DNA of 64,000 nt from assembly GCF_001026905.1 (NCBI RefSeq), contig NZ_LAQL01000006.1:1-64000 (forward strand), read 5' to 3'. This DNA is from Kiloniella spongiae (GTDB lineage: Bacteria; Pseudomonadota; Alphaproteobacteria; Kiloniellales; Kiloniellaceae). The position numbers and the translations under genes are program-made. This document shows, one piece after another, positions 25,387-33,043 of the stretch. The notes under the pieces are model-generated. The model was not told the DNA's origin and searched no databases. It saw nothing but the letters and a program-made list of their open reading frames with translations. How positions within the stretch are numbered: the stretch's first letter is position 1; each line of letters begins with the position of its first letter.

Positions 25387-26154
25387 ATGATTAACCTTGA
25401 TGGCTACGGATATAGCATCCTTGTGAGTGGCGGCATTATTACCGTCTCCATCTCTCTGGCATCCTTACTGGTTGCCTTTATTCTGGGGATATTCGCGGCT
25501 CTTGCGCGGCTTTCAAACAACAAAATAGCCAGCTCAATCGCCTTTAGCTACACCACAATCATTCGCGGTGTTCCCGACCTTGTTCTGATGCTATTGATTT
25601 TTTTCGGGGGTCAGGTTTTTGTTAACAATCTGCCGGAAAATCTACTGAATTTAACAGCATGGTTTAGTGAGCTAATCGGAGCAGGAGATTCCCTAAAAAC
25701 AGCGGCTGAACCCTACCTTGACTGGGGGTATATAGATATCAATCCCTTTATTGCGGGTGTTCTGACCATTGGCTTTATCTTTGGTGCCTACATGGGCGAG
25801 ACTTTTCGCGGGGCCATCATGGCTGTAGATCGTGGCATGCTGGAAGCTGGTACCGCTTATGGTATGACAAAATTCCAGATAAACCGACGCATTCTCTTTC
25901 CACAAATGGTTCGCCACGCTTTACCGGGAATTGGGAACAACTGGCTTGTTCTCATGAAAGCCAGTGCCATCACATCTATTATCGGCCTAGAAGATATGGT
26001 GCGTAAAGCAGGCCTTGCAGCAGGTGCAACGCGCGAGCCATTTAAGTTTTATCTAACAGCTGCTGTAGCCTTCTTAATCCTAACAACTCTATCAATCTGG
26101 GCCTTGAAGGTCATTGAAAAGCGTTATTCAGCTGGCGTAAGGAGTGCGCTCTAA
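25387..26154 (+). CDS. Amino-acid ABC transporter permease (HisQ-like)
   Basis: About 255 residues from the ATG at 25387, preceded by GGAAG; a TTG at 25357 gives a longer but less likely protein. It has several membrane helices and the cytoplasmic EAA loop EAGTAYGMTKFQINRRILFPQMVRHALPGIGNNW. It pairs with the next gene to form the membrane channel. Start and stop share one A with the following ATG. Confidence 0.88.
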   Translation: MINLDGYGYSILVSGGIITVSISLASLLVAFILGIFAALARLSNNKIASSIAFSYTTIIRGVPDLVLMLLIFFGGQVFVNNLPENLLNLTAWFSELIGAGDSLKTAAEPYLDWGYIDINPFIAGVLTIGFIFGAYMGETFRGAIMAVDRGMLEAGTAYGMTKFQINRRILFPQMVRHALPGIGNNWLVLMKASAITSIIGLEDMVRKAGLAAGATREPFKFYLTAAVAFLILTTLSIWALKVIEKRYSAGVRSAL

Positions 26155-26867
26155 TGGATTTCCAAATCATACTGGACGAGCTTCCTTTATATTTTGAAGG
26201 CCTGCTCTTAACAGTCAAACTTGTTCCACTCTCTCTTTTGATCGGCTTTCTTCTTGCGATTCCGCTGGCCGTTATGCGCCTATCTAAAAACCCATTGATA
26301 AACTACCCTGTCTTTGCATTTACCTATGCGTTCCGGGGAACACCCCTCATCGTACAGCTATTTATTCTTTACTACGGTGTAGGACAGTTTGAAGGTTATA
26401 GCGACCTGACCAAAGAATTTAACTTCCTGAAAGGGGCTTATTTCTTTGCACTACTCGGCTTTACCTTAAACACAGCAGCTTACACGACGGAAATTTTTCG
26501 CGGGGCCATGGCACAGACATCCTTTGGCGAAGTCGAAGCAGCAAAAGCCTGTGGTATGTCCCAGTTCTTGATATTCAGGCGGATAATCATCCCCAGTGCA
26601 TTAAGGCGTGCTCTGCCAGCCTATTCCAACGAAGTTATCTTTATGCTTCACGGCAGTGCATTGGCCAGTACCATAACGCTTGTTGACTTGACTGGTGCAG
26701 CACGTATCGTTCAGTCCCGTTACTACGCTCCGTACGAGGCGTTCATTACCGCAGGTGTCTTCTATTTCGTGCTGACCTTCGTGTTTATCTGGATCTTCCG
26801 TCTGGTTGAAAACCACTACAATAAGCATCTGAAACGCCAGGAAGAAACCATTCAGGTCGTGACTTGA
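26154..26867 (+). CDS. Amino-acid ABC transporter permease (HisM-like)
   Basis: 237 residues with about five membrane helices and the EAA motif EVEAAKACGMSQFLIFRRIIIPSALRRALPAYSNE. FRGTPLIVQLFILYYGVGQF near residue 62 is the usual HisM/ArtM segment. Its ATG directly overlaps the stop of the first permease, so the two are translated together. Last gene of the transporter operon. Confidence 0.9.
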   Translation: MDFQIILDELPLYFEGLLLTVKLVPLSLLIGFLLAIPLAVMRLSKNPLINYPVFAFTYAFRGTPLIVQLFILYYGVGQFEGYSDLTKEFNFLKGAYFFALLGFTLNTAAYTTEIFRGAMAQTSFGEVEAAKACGMSQFLIFRRIIIPSALRRALPAYSNEVIFMLHGSALASTITLVDLTGAARIVQSRYYAPYEAFITAGVFYFVLTFVFIWIFRLVENHYNKHLKRQEETIQVVT

Positions 26868-27020
26868 TATAAGCCAAAAAGATACGACACGACGAAGAAT
26901 GGTTTCTTTGAGCACAACGACTTCATCTACTGATTCGTAAAATGGTCACCTGTTCAAATAAATCAGTAAAACGCCTTAACAAAAGGGAAAAACTGCTCTA
27001 GAAAGCGGAAACAAATTATG

Positions 27021-27076
27021 CGTAAAGAATGAAGTTTTACGTGGCGGATATTATTGTAACGCTATGACTTATAGCG
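27021..27076. promoter_or_regulatory. Two inverted repeats in the sbtA promoter region
   Basis: CGTAAA (27021-27026) with TTTACG (27036-27041), and CGCTAT (27060-27065) with ATAGCG (27071-27076), lie 17-72 bases before the sbtA start and its GAGG ribosome site. Each could be a regulator site or a small leader hairpin. No known operator is recognised. The rest of the 225-base gap holds nothing else I can name. Confidence 0.35.
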
Positions 27077-27092
27077 CCTACGTCGAGGTTTT

Positions 27093-28073
27093 ATGGAACA
27101 ACTTTTTTCACTCGCGCAACAAAACTTACTGTCCCCCATAATACTCTTCTTTGTATTGGGATTTTCAGCAGCACTCGCCAAGTCTGATTTGAACTTTCCG
27201 GAAGCTATTGCCAAAGGCATGTCCCTTTATTTGCTGTTCGCAATTGGATTTAAGGGTGGCGCGAGTCTTTCTGGTTATGGTGTTGATTTACAGCTAATAT
27301 TATCGTTACTCTCTGGTATCATCTTATCCGCTCTGTTGCCCTTTCTTGCTTTTGTTTTGCTGCGCATAATGACTAAGATGTCAACGATCGATGCAGCAGC
27401 AGTAGCAGCACATTATGGATCAATATCTATTGTAACATTTGTGGCAGCATCATCTATCTTAGAGATACAAGGCATTACCTATGATGGGTATATGGTCGCT
27501 GTCGCGGCGACGATGGAAGCACCTGCAATCATATCCGCGCTTTGGTTGATTTCAGGAAAGAATAAAGCGTCAAAAGGACTAGACAGCGCATTGATGCGTG
27601 AAATCCTGCTAAACGGATCAATTGTTTTGTTGATTGGCTCATTCTTTATAGGTTTAGTCACAGGCAAAGATGGCTTCACAGAAATATCGCCCTTTATAAG
27701 TGCTCCCTTTAAAGGCGTTTTATGCCTGTTCCTTCTCGATATGGGACTCGTTGCCGGACGAGGATTGATCAATGCTAAAGGAGCTGTTTCTGGTCGGGCG
27801 GTTTTGTTCGGGGTAATCATGCCATTAGCAGGGGCAACAATTGGCTTAATCTTTGCCATTACAATTGGTTTATCGCTTGGAAGCACCGTTTTAATGATGG
27901 TGCTCTCTGCGTCTGCTTCTTATATCGCTGTGCCAGCAGCAATGCGTGTTGCAGTACCGGAAGCAAACCCCGCGATTTATTTAACACTGTCTTTAGGGGT
28001 AACATTCCCATTCAATCTAACGGTGGGTATTCCACTTTATGTTACTATAGCAACTGCTGTGATCGGATCGTAA
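27093..28073 (+). CDS. sbtA: SbtA-family sodium-dependent bicarbonate permease
   Basis: 326 residues, about ten hydrophobic helices. Matching features of the SbtA family are NLLSPIILFFVLGFSAALAKSDLNFPEAIAKGMSLYLLFAIGFKGG at the start, the central AAHYGSISIVTFVAA, FKGVLCLFLLDMGLVAGR and the C-terminal YIAVPAAMRVAVPEANPAIYLTLSLGVTFPFN. SbtA imports bicarbonate with sodium in cyanobacteria, but homologues occur in many heterotrophs where they may feed carboxylases. It is followed after one base by an SbtB-like regulator. A beta-carbonic anhydrase lies 3.4 kb downstream. Confidence 0.88.
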   Translation: MEQLFSLAQQNLLSPIILFFVLGFSAALAKSDLNFPEAIAKGMSLYLLFAIGFKGGASLSGYGVDLQLILSLLSGIILSALLPFLAFVLLRIMTKMSTIDAAAVAAHYGSISIVTFVAASSILEIQGITYDGYMVAVAATMEAPAIISALWLISGKNKASKGLDSALMREILLNGSIVLLIGSFFIGLVTGKDGFTEISPFISAPFKGVLCLFLLDMGLVAGRGLINAKGAVSGRAVLFGVIMPLAGATIGLIFAITIGLSLGSTVLMMVLSASASYIAVPAAMRVAVPEANPAIYLTLSLGVTFPFNLTVGIPLYVTIATAVIGS

Positions 28074-28074
28074 A

Positions 28075-28386
28075 ATGGATATGCATGAAGCCAAGAGAGT
28101 CGAAATTATTATCGAAAAGATCATGGTAAATCGGTTAACAGATTTACTGATCCAGGCAGGCGTAAAGGGATTCAGCGTTTTACCTGTTTCTGGCGGTTCA
28201 GGAAGTTCCGGACATTGGAGTAGAGCAGGTCAAATCAGCCGTGCACAGGGTATGTCAGCCGTTGTATGCTTGATAAATCCTGAACGTTTGGAAAAGACAC
28301 TGGACAGTATTTTCCCGTTGCTTGATCGCCATATTGGTGTGGTCAGTGTAACTGATACAAAAGTGATGCGGGCAGAATTGTTTTAA
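28075..28386 (+). CDS. sbtB: SbtB-like PII-family regulator
   Basis: 103 residues with the ferredoxin-like PII fold (AKRVEIIIEKIMVNRLTDLLIQAGVKGFSVLPVSGGSGSSG, then AVVCLINPERLEKTLDSIFPLL). The flexible T-loop region is SGGSGSSGHWSRAGQISRAQG, similar to SbtB rather than to GlnB, which has a uridylylated tyrosine. No C-terminal redox CxxxC-type extension is present. SbtB proteins bind adenine nucleotides and gate SbtA; the adjacent gene order supports the same role. Confidence 0.82.
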   Translation: MDMHEAKRVEIIIEKIMVNRLTDLLIQAGVKGFSVLPVSGGSGSSGHWSRAGQISRAQGMSAVVCLINPERLEKTLDSIFPLLDRHIGVVSVTDTKVMRAELF

Positions 28387-28446
28387 AAAGTCTCTGAAAA
28401 TAAATGAATGGCATTGGCCTCTAAGACATTAGTACGCTCAACGTTC

Positions 28447-28483
28447 CACTAATTATTGATAATGACATCATCAATAATTAGTG
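28447..28483. repeat. Perfect 14-base inverted repeat after sbtB
   Basis: CACTAATTATTGAT (28447-28460) and ATCAATAATTAGTG (28470-28483) are exact inverted arms around a nine-base spacer. The stem is AT-rich and without a T-run, so a simple terminator is not certain; an operator for the next gene is equally possible. The remaining bases up to 28631 show no gene. Confidence 0.6.
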
Positions 28484-28631
28484 ATTACAGTATACGTAAT
28501 ATCGCCAATTAAGATATTCTTTACCGTGCCTTATGCTAAAATCAAATACTACTTTTCCCAAAGTGCAGATTATCAGCACCGGGTTAAGGGTAAATTTATA
28601 TAGTTGGCAGAAAATAGATTAACGACACCGT

Positions 28632-29258
28632 ATGATGGTAGCTAATCAGGAAACTGTAATTGATGAAGGTGAGAGCTACGTGGATCTTGAAAGTATTAAG
28701 GCACAATTACCTGGCTCAAACATTGATGAGACCAGCTTTCTAGCAACAGATTATTTAAATCATCTCAATGAAGCTGTGATGATGCTGGAAATGGTGCCTG
28801 ACATGCCGGACCTTTTTGAAGAAGTTAAGGCTTGGGAACCTAAAAGCTATCAACAGCACTTTCTTGATAGTAGTTTTCAGGCAAAAGAACTGGCTGTTGC
28901 CGCTTACGAATCTGCTCCGACAGAATTTCGGATCCCTTTCGATAAAGCAGTTGAATTGGCAGACAAAGGTATCAAAGACAGTACAGATGCCATACAGCAA
29001 GCTTTGGCAGCAGGAGATCATGTCTCCATCGCCGCATTAGTACCTGATGCTTCTACACATATCCGCCACATGATCGACATTGCCAGTGCCGTCATTCATG
29101 GCAATCACAATGTCTTGCCTGCCGATAAAATCATGGAAATTGAAATGGACTGGCAAGCTACGCTTTCCGGTAACATGATGGCTGGTGGAATGTCTGAAGA
29201 AGAAAAAATCGATTTGGAAGCTATGGGGCAAGATGATATTGATGCATTATTTGATTAA
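28632..29258 (+). CDS. Protein of unknown function with a FliM-like CheY-binding C-terminal peptide
   Basis: 208 residues, acidic, mostly helical, with no signal peptide or membrane segment. I recognise no domain in residues 1-190. The end, LEAMGQDDIDALFD, closely resembles the FliM N-terminal peptide (LSQ-D/E-EIDALL) and the CheZ C-terminal tail, both of which bind phosphorylated CheY. The helical body with the peptide at the end also recalls CheZ, though a CheZ phosphatase D/Q catalytic pair cannot be confirmed. Two adjacent ATGs are possible starts. It stands alone between sbtAB and an MscS channel. Confidence 0.7.
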   Translation: MMVANQETVIDEGESYVDLESIKAQLPGSNIDETSFLATDYLNHLNEAVMMLEMVPDMPDLFEEVKAWEPKSYQQHFLDSSFQAKELAVAAYESAPTEFRIPFDKAVELADKGIKDSTDAIQQALAAGDHVSIAALVPDASTHIRHMIDIASAVIHGNHNVLPADKIMEIEMDWQATLSGNMMAGGMSEEEKIDLEAMGQDDIDALFD

Positions 29259-29332
29259 AGAGGCCAAAGTTATTTTCTAAGGCTTAGACAGCACTGCTTT
29301 CACTCTTGACGACAAAGGCCTCCCTGAGCAAA

Positions 29333-29356
29333 CTCCCCTCGCGCATAAACGGGGAG
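29333..29356 (+). promoter_or_regulatory. Hairpin covering the ribosome site of the MscS gene
   Basis: CTCCCC (29333-29338) is the exact complement of GGGGAG (29351-29356), the purine-rich ribosome site five bases before the ATG at 29362. Pairing would hide the site, so translation may depend on opening this small hairpin. Confidence 0.4.
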
Positions 29357-29361
29357 ATATC

Positions 29362-30522
29362 ATGGAAGATTTATCAACTTTCTGGGAAATAACACACGAA
29401 GTCTGGAATCAGGGTGTCTTTGGGCTCAGCATTGGCCACATTGTAACATCCATAGCAATTTTCTTTGCTTTTCTTGTTATCAGGGGATTGTTTTCCAAGT
29501 TGGTCATCAATCGCCTCAGAGCTCTAACGCGCAAAACCAAAAACTCTGTGGATGACCATGCGTTAGAAGCTTTGGAAGGCCCGATACGTATGATCCCGAT
29601 TGCCCTTGGTGTATTCTTCGCGCTCGATCACTTAAACCTTGGCGGAGAAGCCGCCGTATTGGGCAATAATCTAGTGCGTTCACTGATTGCTTATACGCTT
29701 TTTTATGCCGTCTTTAAGCTGATAGATCCTCTGGATTTTCTGCTTCACCGATTCACGACAGTCCTCACCAGTATTATGGTCGACTGGATCATCAAAGCAC
29801 TTAAAATTTGCGTCGTTCTGCTCGGTGCGGCCAGTATTCTCGAACTCTGGGGTATCAATGTTGGCGCTATCATCGCGGGCCTTGGTCTTTTTGGTGTTGC
29901 CGTCGCGCTTGGTGCCCAGGATCTATTCAAGAATCTGATTGCCGGAATCCTCATCATTGCAGAAAAGCGATTTAGCCGTGGCGATTGGGTACGGATCGAA
30001 GGCATAGTTGAAGGAACTGTCGAAGATATCGGGTTCCGTTCCACCCGTATCAGGCGCTTTGATAAAGCACCTGTCTATGTGCCAAATGCCAAGCTTGCCG
30101 ACAATGCGGTGATCAATTTTTCCAAAATGACCAATCGACGTATCTACTGGAAAATCGGCCTCGAATACGACACGACAAGTGAACAGCTTCGCAAAATCGT
30201 GCAAGAGATCAAAGATCATCTGTATGGCACAGAAGCATTTGAGACCGATGATGCCCGTGCAACAACCCTCGTGAATGTTGATTCTTTCAACAGTTCATCC
30301 ATTGATATTATGATCTATTGCTTCACCAAGACAACAAACTGGGGCGACTGGATGAACATAAAAGAAGATTTTGCCCTAAAACTAAAAGAAATTGTCGAAA
30401 ACAATGACAGTGCCTTTGCTTTCCCGACATCAACTCTGCATGTGGCCAGCTTGCCCGAATCTCCAGCTCAAATTCGAAGCCTTCCCGGACTTGAGCCTGA
30501 AACACCCCTCAATAAGGGGTAA
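29362..30522 (+). CDS. MscS-family mechanosensitive ion channel
   Basis: 386 residues. Several N-terminal membrane helices lead to the pore helix and beta domain signature (VGAIIAGLGLFGVAVALGAQDLFKNLIAGILIIAEKRFSRGDWVRIEGIVEGTVEDIGFRS region, residues 170-225), then PVYVPNAKLADNAVINFSKMTNRR. This matches medium-size channels such as YbdG/YnaI that release solutes under membrane tension. It is a single-gene unit closed by a strong hairpin. Confidence 0.92.
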   Translation: MEDLSTFWEITHEVWNQGVFGLSIGHIVTSIAIFFAFLVIRGLFSKLVINRLRALTRKTKNSVDDHALEALEGPIRMIPIALGVFFALDHLNLGGEAAVLGNNLVRSLIAYTLFYAVFKLIDPLDFLLHRFTTVLTSIMVDWIIKALKICVVLLGAASILELWGINVGAIIAGLGLFGVAVALGAQDLFKNLIAGILIIAEKRFSRGDWVRIEGIVEGTVEDIGFRSTRIRRFDKAPVYVPNAKLADNAVINFSKMTNRRIYWKIGLEYDTTSEQLRKIVQEIKDHLYGTEAFETDDARATTLVNVDSFNSSSIDIMIYCFTKTTNWGDWMNIKEDFALKLKEIVENNDSAFAFPTSTLHVASLPESPAQIRSLPGLEPETPLNKG

Positions 30523-30555
30523 CAGGAAAGGGCTCGCAATGAGCCCCTTTTCTGT
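30521..30555. terminator. Bidirectional terminator between mscS and creA
   Basis: GAAAGGGCTC (30526-30535) pairs with GAGCCCCTTTTC (30541-30552) around GCAAT; AACAG and CTGTT extend the base. T- and A-rich ends on each side suit both the rightward channel gene and the leftward creA gene. Confidence 0.75.
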
Positions 30556-30577
30556 TACATGTAAGGCCTAACCTTGA

Positions 30578-31066
30578 TTACCCTTCGTTCCAAGGCATAA
30601 TCGGTACAGAAGTAATCGAATTCTTTGGGCTACCTTCAATAACTCTGTCGCTGTAAACGAGATAAATCAAAACATTACGTTTCTCGTCAAAGAACCGAAC
30701 CACTTGCATGGTTTTAAACACAAGCGATGTCCGTTTGGTGAAAACCTCTTCACCATCTTCGAGCTCTTCCCGGAATTTAATCGGACCTATCTGGCGACAG
30801 GCAATGGATGCATCGGTCGTATCTTCCGCTAATCCAACTGCGCCGGATATGCCTCCGGTCTTTGCGCGACTAAGGTGACAGGCGACGCCTTCGACCTTTG
30901 GATCATCAAAGGCTTCAATCACAATCTTATGGTTAGGGCCTAACCATTTAAAGACTGTATCAACTTCTCCTATTTCTTCGGCTTGAACAGCTGAAGAGAA
31001 AACAAGGAGACTGACGCCAAAACACAAAGATACCTTGTTGATAATATCACGTAATTGCAAATTCAT
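30578..31066 (-). CDS. creA: CreA-family periplasmic protein
   Basis: About 162 residues with a signal peptide (hydrophobic stretch [19 protein letters not shown]). The CreA family pattern is plain: [43 protein letters not shown] (two parts), then [36 protein letters not shown]. Function of CreA is not established. The ATG at 31066 is chosen; a GTG at 31078 overlapping the tag stop is possible. It follows tag in the same direction, so the two form an operon. Confidence 0.88.
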   Translation of the reverse strand: MNLQLRDIINKVSLCFGVSLLVFSSAVQAEEIGEVDTVFKWLGPNHKIVIEAFDDPKVEGVACHLSRAKTGGISGAVGLAEDTTDASIACRQIGPIKFREELEDGEEVFTKRTSLVFKTMQVVRFFDEKRNVLIYLVYSDRVIEGSPKNSITSVPIMPWNEG

Positions 31067-31077
31067 TTTAAAGCTCA

Positions 31078-31668
31078 CTAAATTCTAGGTGCATGTTTTT
31101 TATAACAGAAACAATCGACAGTATGGTCGTTGATCATGCCGCACGCTTGCATGAAGGCATAACAAATTGTCGGCCCCACAAACCGGAAACCATTTTTCTT
31201 CAATAGCTTGGAAAGTTTTTCAGATTCCTCTGTCGAAGCTGGTACCTGAGATAAATCAGTCCACGCATTCACACGTGTCTTGCCCCCAACAACAGACCAG
31301 ACAAGATCTCGAAAAGCTCCTTCGCCCGCTTTCATAATCTCCAGCCAGGCCTGCGCATTACTAATCACCGAATTGATTTTCAAACGGTTGCGAACCAAAC
31401 CTGCGTCCAACATTAGGCGTTCAACATCATCCTCAGTAAAACCTGCAATCTTATGCGGATCAAAACCAGCGAAAGCACATCTGTAATTTTCACGCTTTCG
31501 CAGCACGGTTATCCAGGATAATCCAGCCTGAGCACCTTCCAGGATAAGCATTTCAAAAAGCTCGCGATCATCCGTTATCGGAACGCCCCATTCTTCATCA
31601 TGATAATCAAGATATAAGGGTTCATCACTAACCCAGCCACAACGTTGTTTTTCCTGATTGCTACTCAA
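31078..31668 (-). CDS. tag: DNA-3-methyladenine glycosylase I
   Basis: 196 residues. Removes 3-methyladenine from alkylated DNA. Typical features are RCGWV near the start, [43 protein letters not shown] and the C-terminal zinc site residues in DHTVDCFCY. Members of this HhH-superfamily enzyme are about 190 residues, so the gene is full length. It is upstream of creA with a junction at a TAGTG overlap. Confidence 0.94.
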   Translation of the reverse strand: MSSNQEKQRCGWVSDEPLYLDYHDEEWGVPITDDRELFEMLILEGAQAGLSWITVLRKRENYRCAFAGFDPHKIAGFTEDDVERLMLDAGLVRNRLKINSVISNAQAWLEIMKAGEGAFRDLVWSVVGGKTRVNAWTDLSQVPASTEESEKLSKLLKKNGFRFVGPTICYAFMQACGMINDHTVDCFCYKKHAPRI

Positions 31669-31809
31669 GATTTTCCCCTAACTCAGTTTCAAACATATAC
31701 GCTCTCTGATCAAAAAGCGTAAAGCAACTGCGAAAATATTTACAAAATATCGATAACCGGATACTCAATCCCTGTCTGGGAATACAACAACGACTATATA
31801 GGATGCCAA

Positions 31810-32439
31810 ATGAGCGAAATCAATTCACTGATCAAAGGCTACCACGCTTATCACACGATAGATTACCGCAGAGATGAAGCACTATTACAATCTCTCGCCA
31901 AAAAAGGGCAATCACCAAAAGCGATGGTCATCAGTTGCTGTGATTCCCGTGTTGAACCGTCTTCGATACTGGGCACGCTGCCTGGTGATCTATTTATGGT
32001 CCGTAATGTCGCCAACCTTGTCCCCCCTTGTGCAGCAGATGATCGTCATCACGGTACATCAGCCGCGCTTGAGTATGCAATTACACAACTTCACATCCCC
32101 CATATCATTATTATGGGGCACGCGATGTGCGGCGGTATCAAAGCTCTTGTCGATGGTATCCTTGACGACTCCAATGACAGCTCGTTTATCGCCAACTGGA
32201 TAAAAATTGCGAAAGACGCAAAAGAAGAAGCCGGTTGCTGTGATAAAGAGGGCGAAGAGTTACAGCGTGCTGTTGAGCAGGCATCTATCCTTAACTCACT
32301 GGAAAATTTAATGACTTTCCCTTTCATTCAAGAAAGAGTTGCAGACGGAAGAGTCCAGTTACATGGGTGGTATTTTGACTTTTCTACTGGTGAATTGTTT
32401 AGCTATGACAAAGAAAAAGGCGCCTTTATCAACCTCTAG
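31810..32439 (+). CDS. Beta-carbonic anhydrase
   Basis: 209 residues. Zinc ligands of the beta class are visible: Cys43 and Asp45 in SCCDSRVEP, His104 and Cys107 in GHAMCGG. It interconverts CO2 and bicarbonate in the cytoplasm. GHAMCGGIKAL and the conserved LPGDLFMVRNVANLVPP are standard. It lies near, but not next to, sbtA/sbtB; together they would handle inorganic carbon. The two are separated by unrelated genes on both strands, so they are not one operon. Confidence 0.93.
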   Translation: MSEINSLIKGYHAYHTIDYRRDEALLQSLAKKGQSPKAMVISCCDSRVEPSSILGTLPGDLFMVRNVANLVPPCAADDRHHGTSAALEYAITQLHIPHIIIMGHAMCGGIKALVDGILDDSNDSSFIANWIKIAKDAKEEAGCCDKEGEELQRAVEQASILNSLENLMTFPFIQERVADGRVQLHGWYFDFSTGELFSYDKEKGAFINL

Positions 32440-32528
32440 AAGTTAACTGATTCAAATCGTTAACGTTTAATCAAATGAATCGAGTCACACTACCCTTAAT
32501 AAAATAAATTATAGGGGGTAGTGCGCGT

Positions 32529-32942
32529 ATGCGCATTACAGGGGACATGGCATTGGTTGAATTAGACGAGAGAACGCAAAATACAAACATTGAAGCAGAT
32601 GTGGATAAACAATCCGGTTTTTCAGAAGACCCATTTATCAAACATTACTTCTGCCGCATTGATCCCGATATTGCCGCAAGCTTTACTCATGACCAAAAAC
32701 ACGCCATCAAACAAATGTTTGGGGCACGTGGCTATGCGAAACATCCTGTCGAAGTCAGAAAATCCATCCCCTTTGGTAGACACAGATTCTATTTGATCTT
32801 TTTACTTGGACGCGAAAGACGTGCTTACGAACGCTTGAAATCCGAAGGACAGGCTTCTGGGTATGTGGCTTATGCTCTTGCAAGCGCTTTCTGGTTAGCA
32901 CCAGCTATCATGATCGCTGCACTCATCCATTTTTTTGGATAA
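32529..32942 (+). CDS. Conserved membrane protein of unknown function
   Basis: 137 residues. A polar part containing FCRIDPDIAASFTHDQKHAIKQMFGAR and a segment with many Arg (FGRHRFYLIFLLGRERRAYERL) is followed by one C-terminal membrane helix (YALASAFWLAPAIMIAALIHFF). I recall similar small proteins from other alphaproteobacteria but no named domain. An ATG at 32547 is an alternative start. It may sit on the cytoplasmic side, tail-anchored. No operon partner is evident. Confidence 0.65.
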   Translation: MRITGDMALVELDERTQNTNIEADVDKQSGFSEDPFIKHYFCRIDPDIAASFTHDQKHAIKQMFGARGYAKHPVEVRKSIPFGRHRFYLIFLLGRERRAYERLKSEGQASGYVAYALASAFWLAPAIMIAALIHFFG

Positions 32943-33004
32943 AATAATTTCTGTGTAAACTATCAATTTACAGTCGACCTCAACGACGCAAAAGGCCTCT
33001 CTAA

Positions 33005-33043
33005 AGAGTATTTTCTTGAAACAAAGAACAAAGAAAATACTCT
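33005..33043. terminator. Long inverted repeat at the end of hldE
   Basis: AGAGTATTTTCTT (33005-33017) and AAGAAAATACTCT (33031-33043) are perfect 13-base arms with a 13-base loop. The right arm overlaps the hldE stop codon. The AT-rich stem ends in A/T-rich flanks on both sides and could serve hldE as well as the rightward gene before it. Confidence 0.6.

Noticed and set aside
28387-28631. Small gene between sbtB and the CheY-tail gene
   Set aside because: No frame with a ribosome site and protein-like composition; the inverted repeat explains the notable structure.
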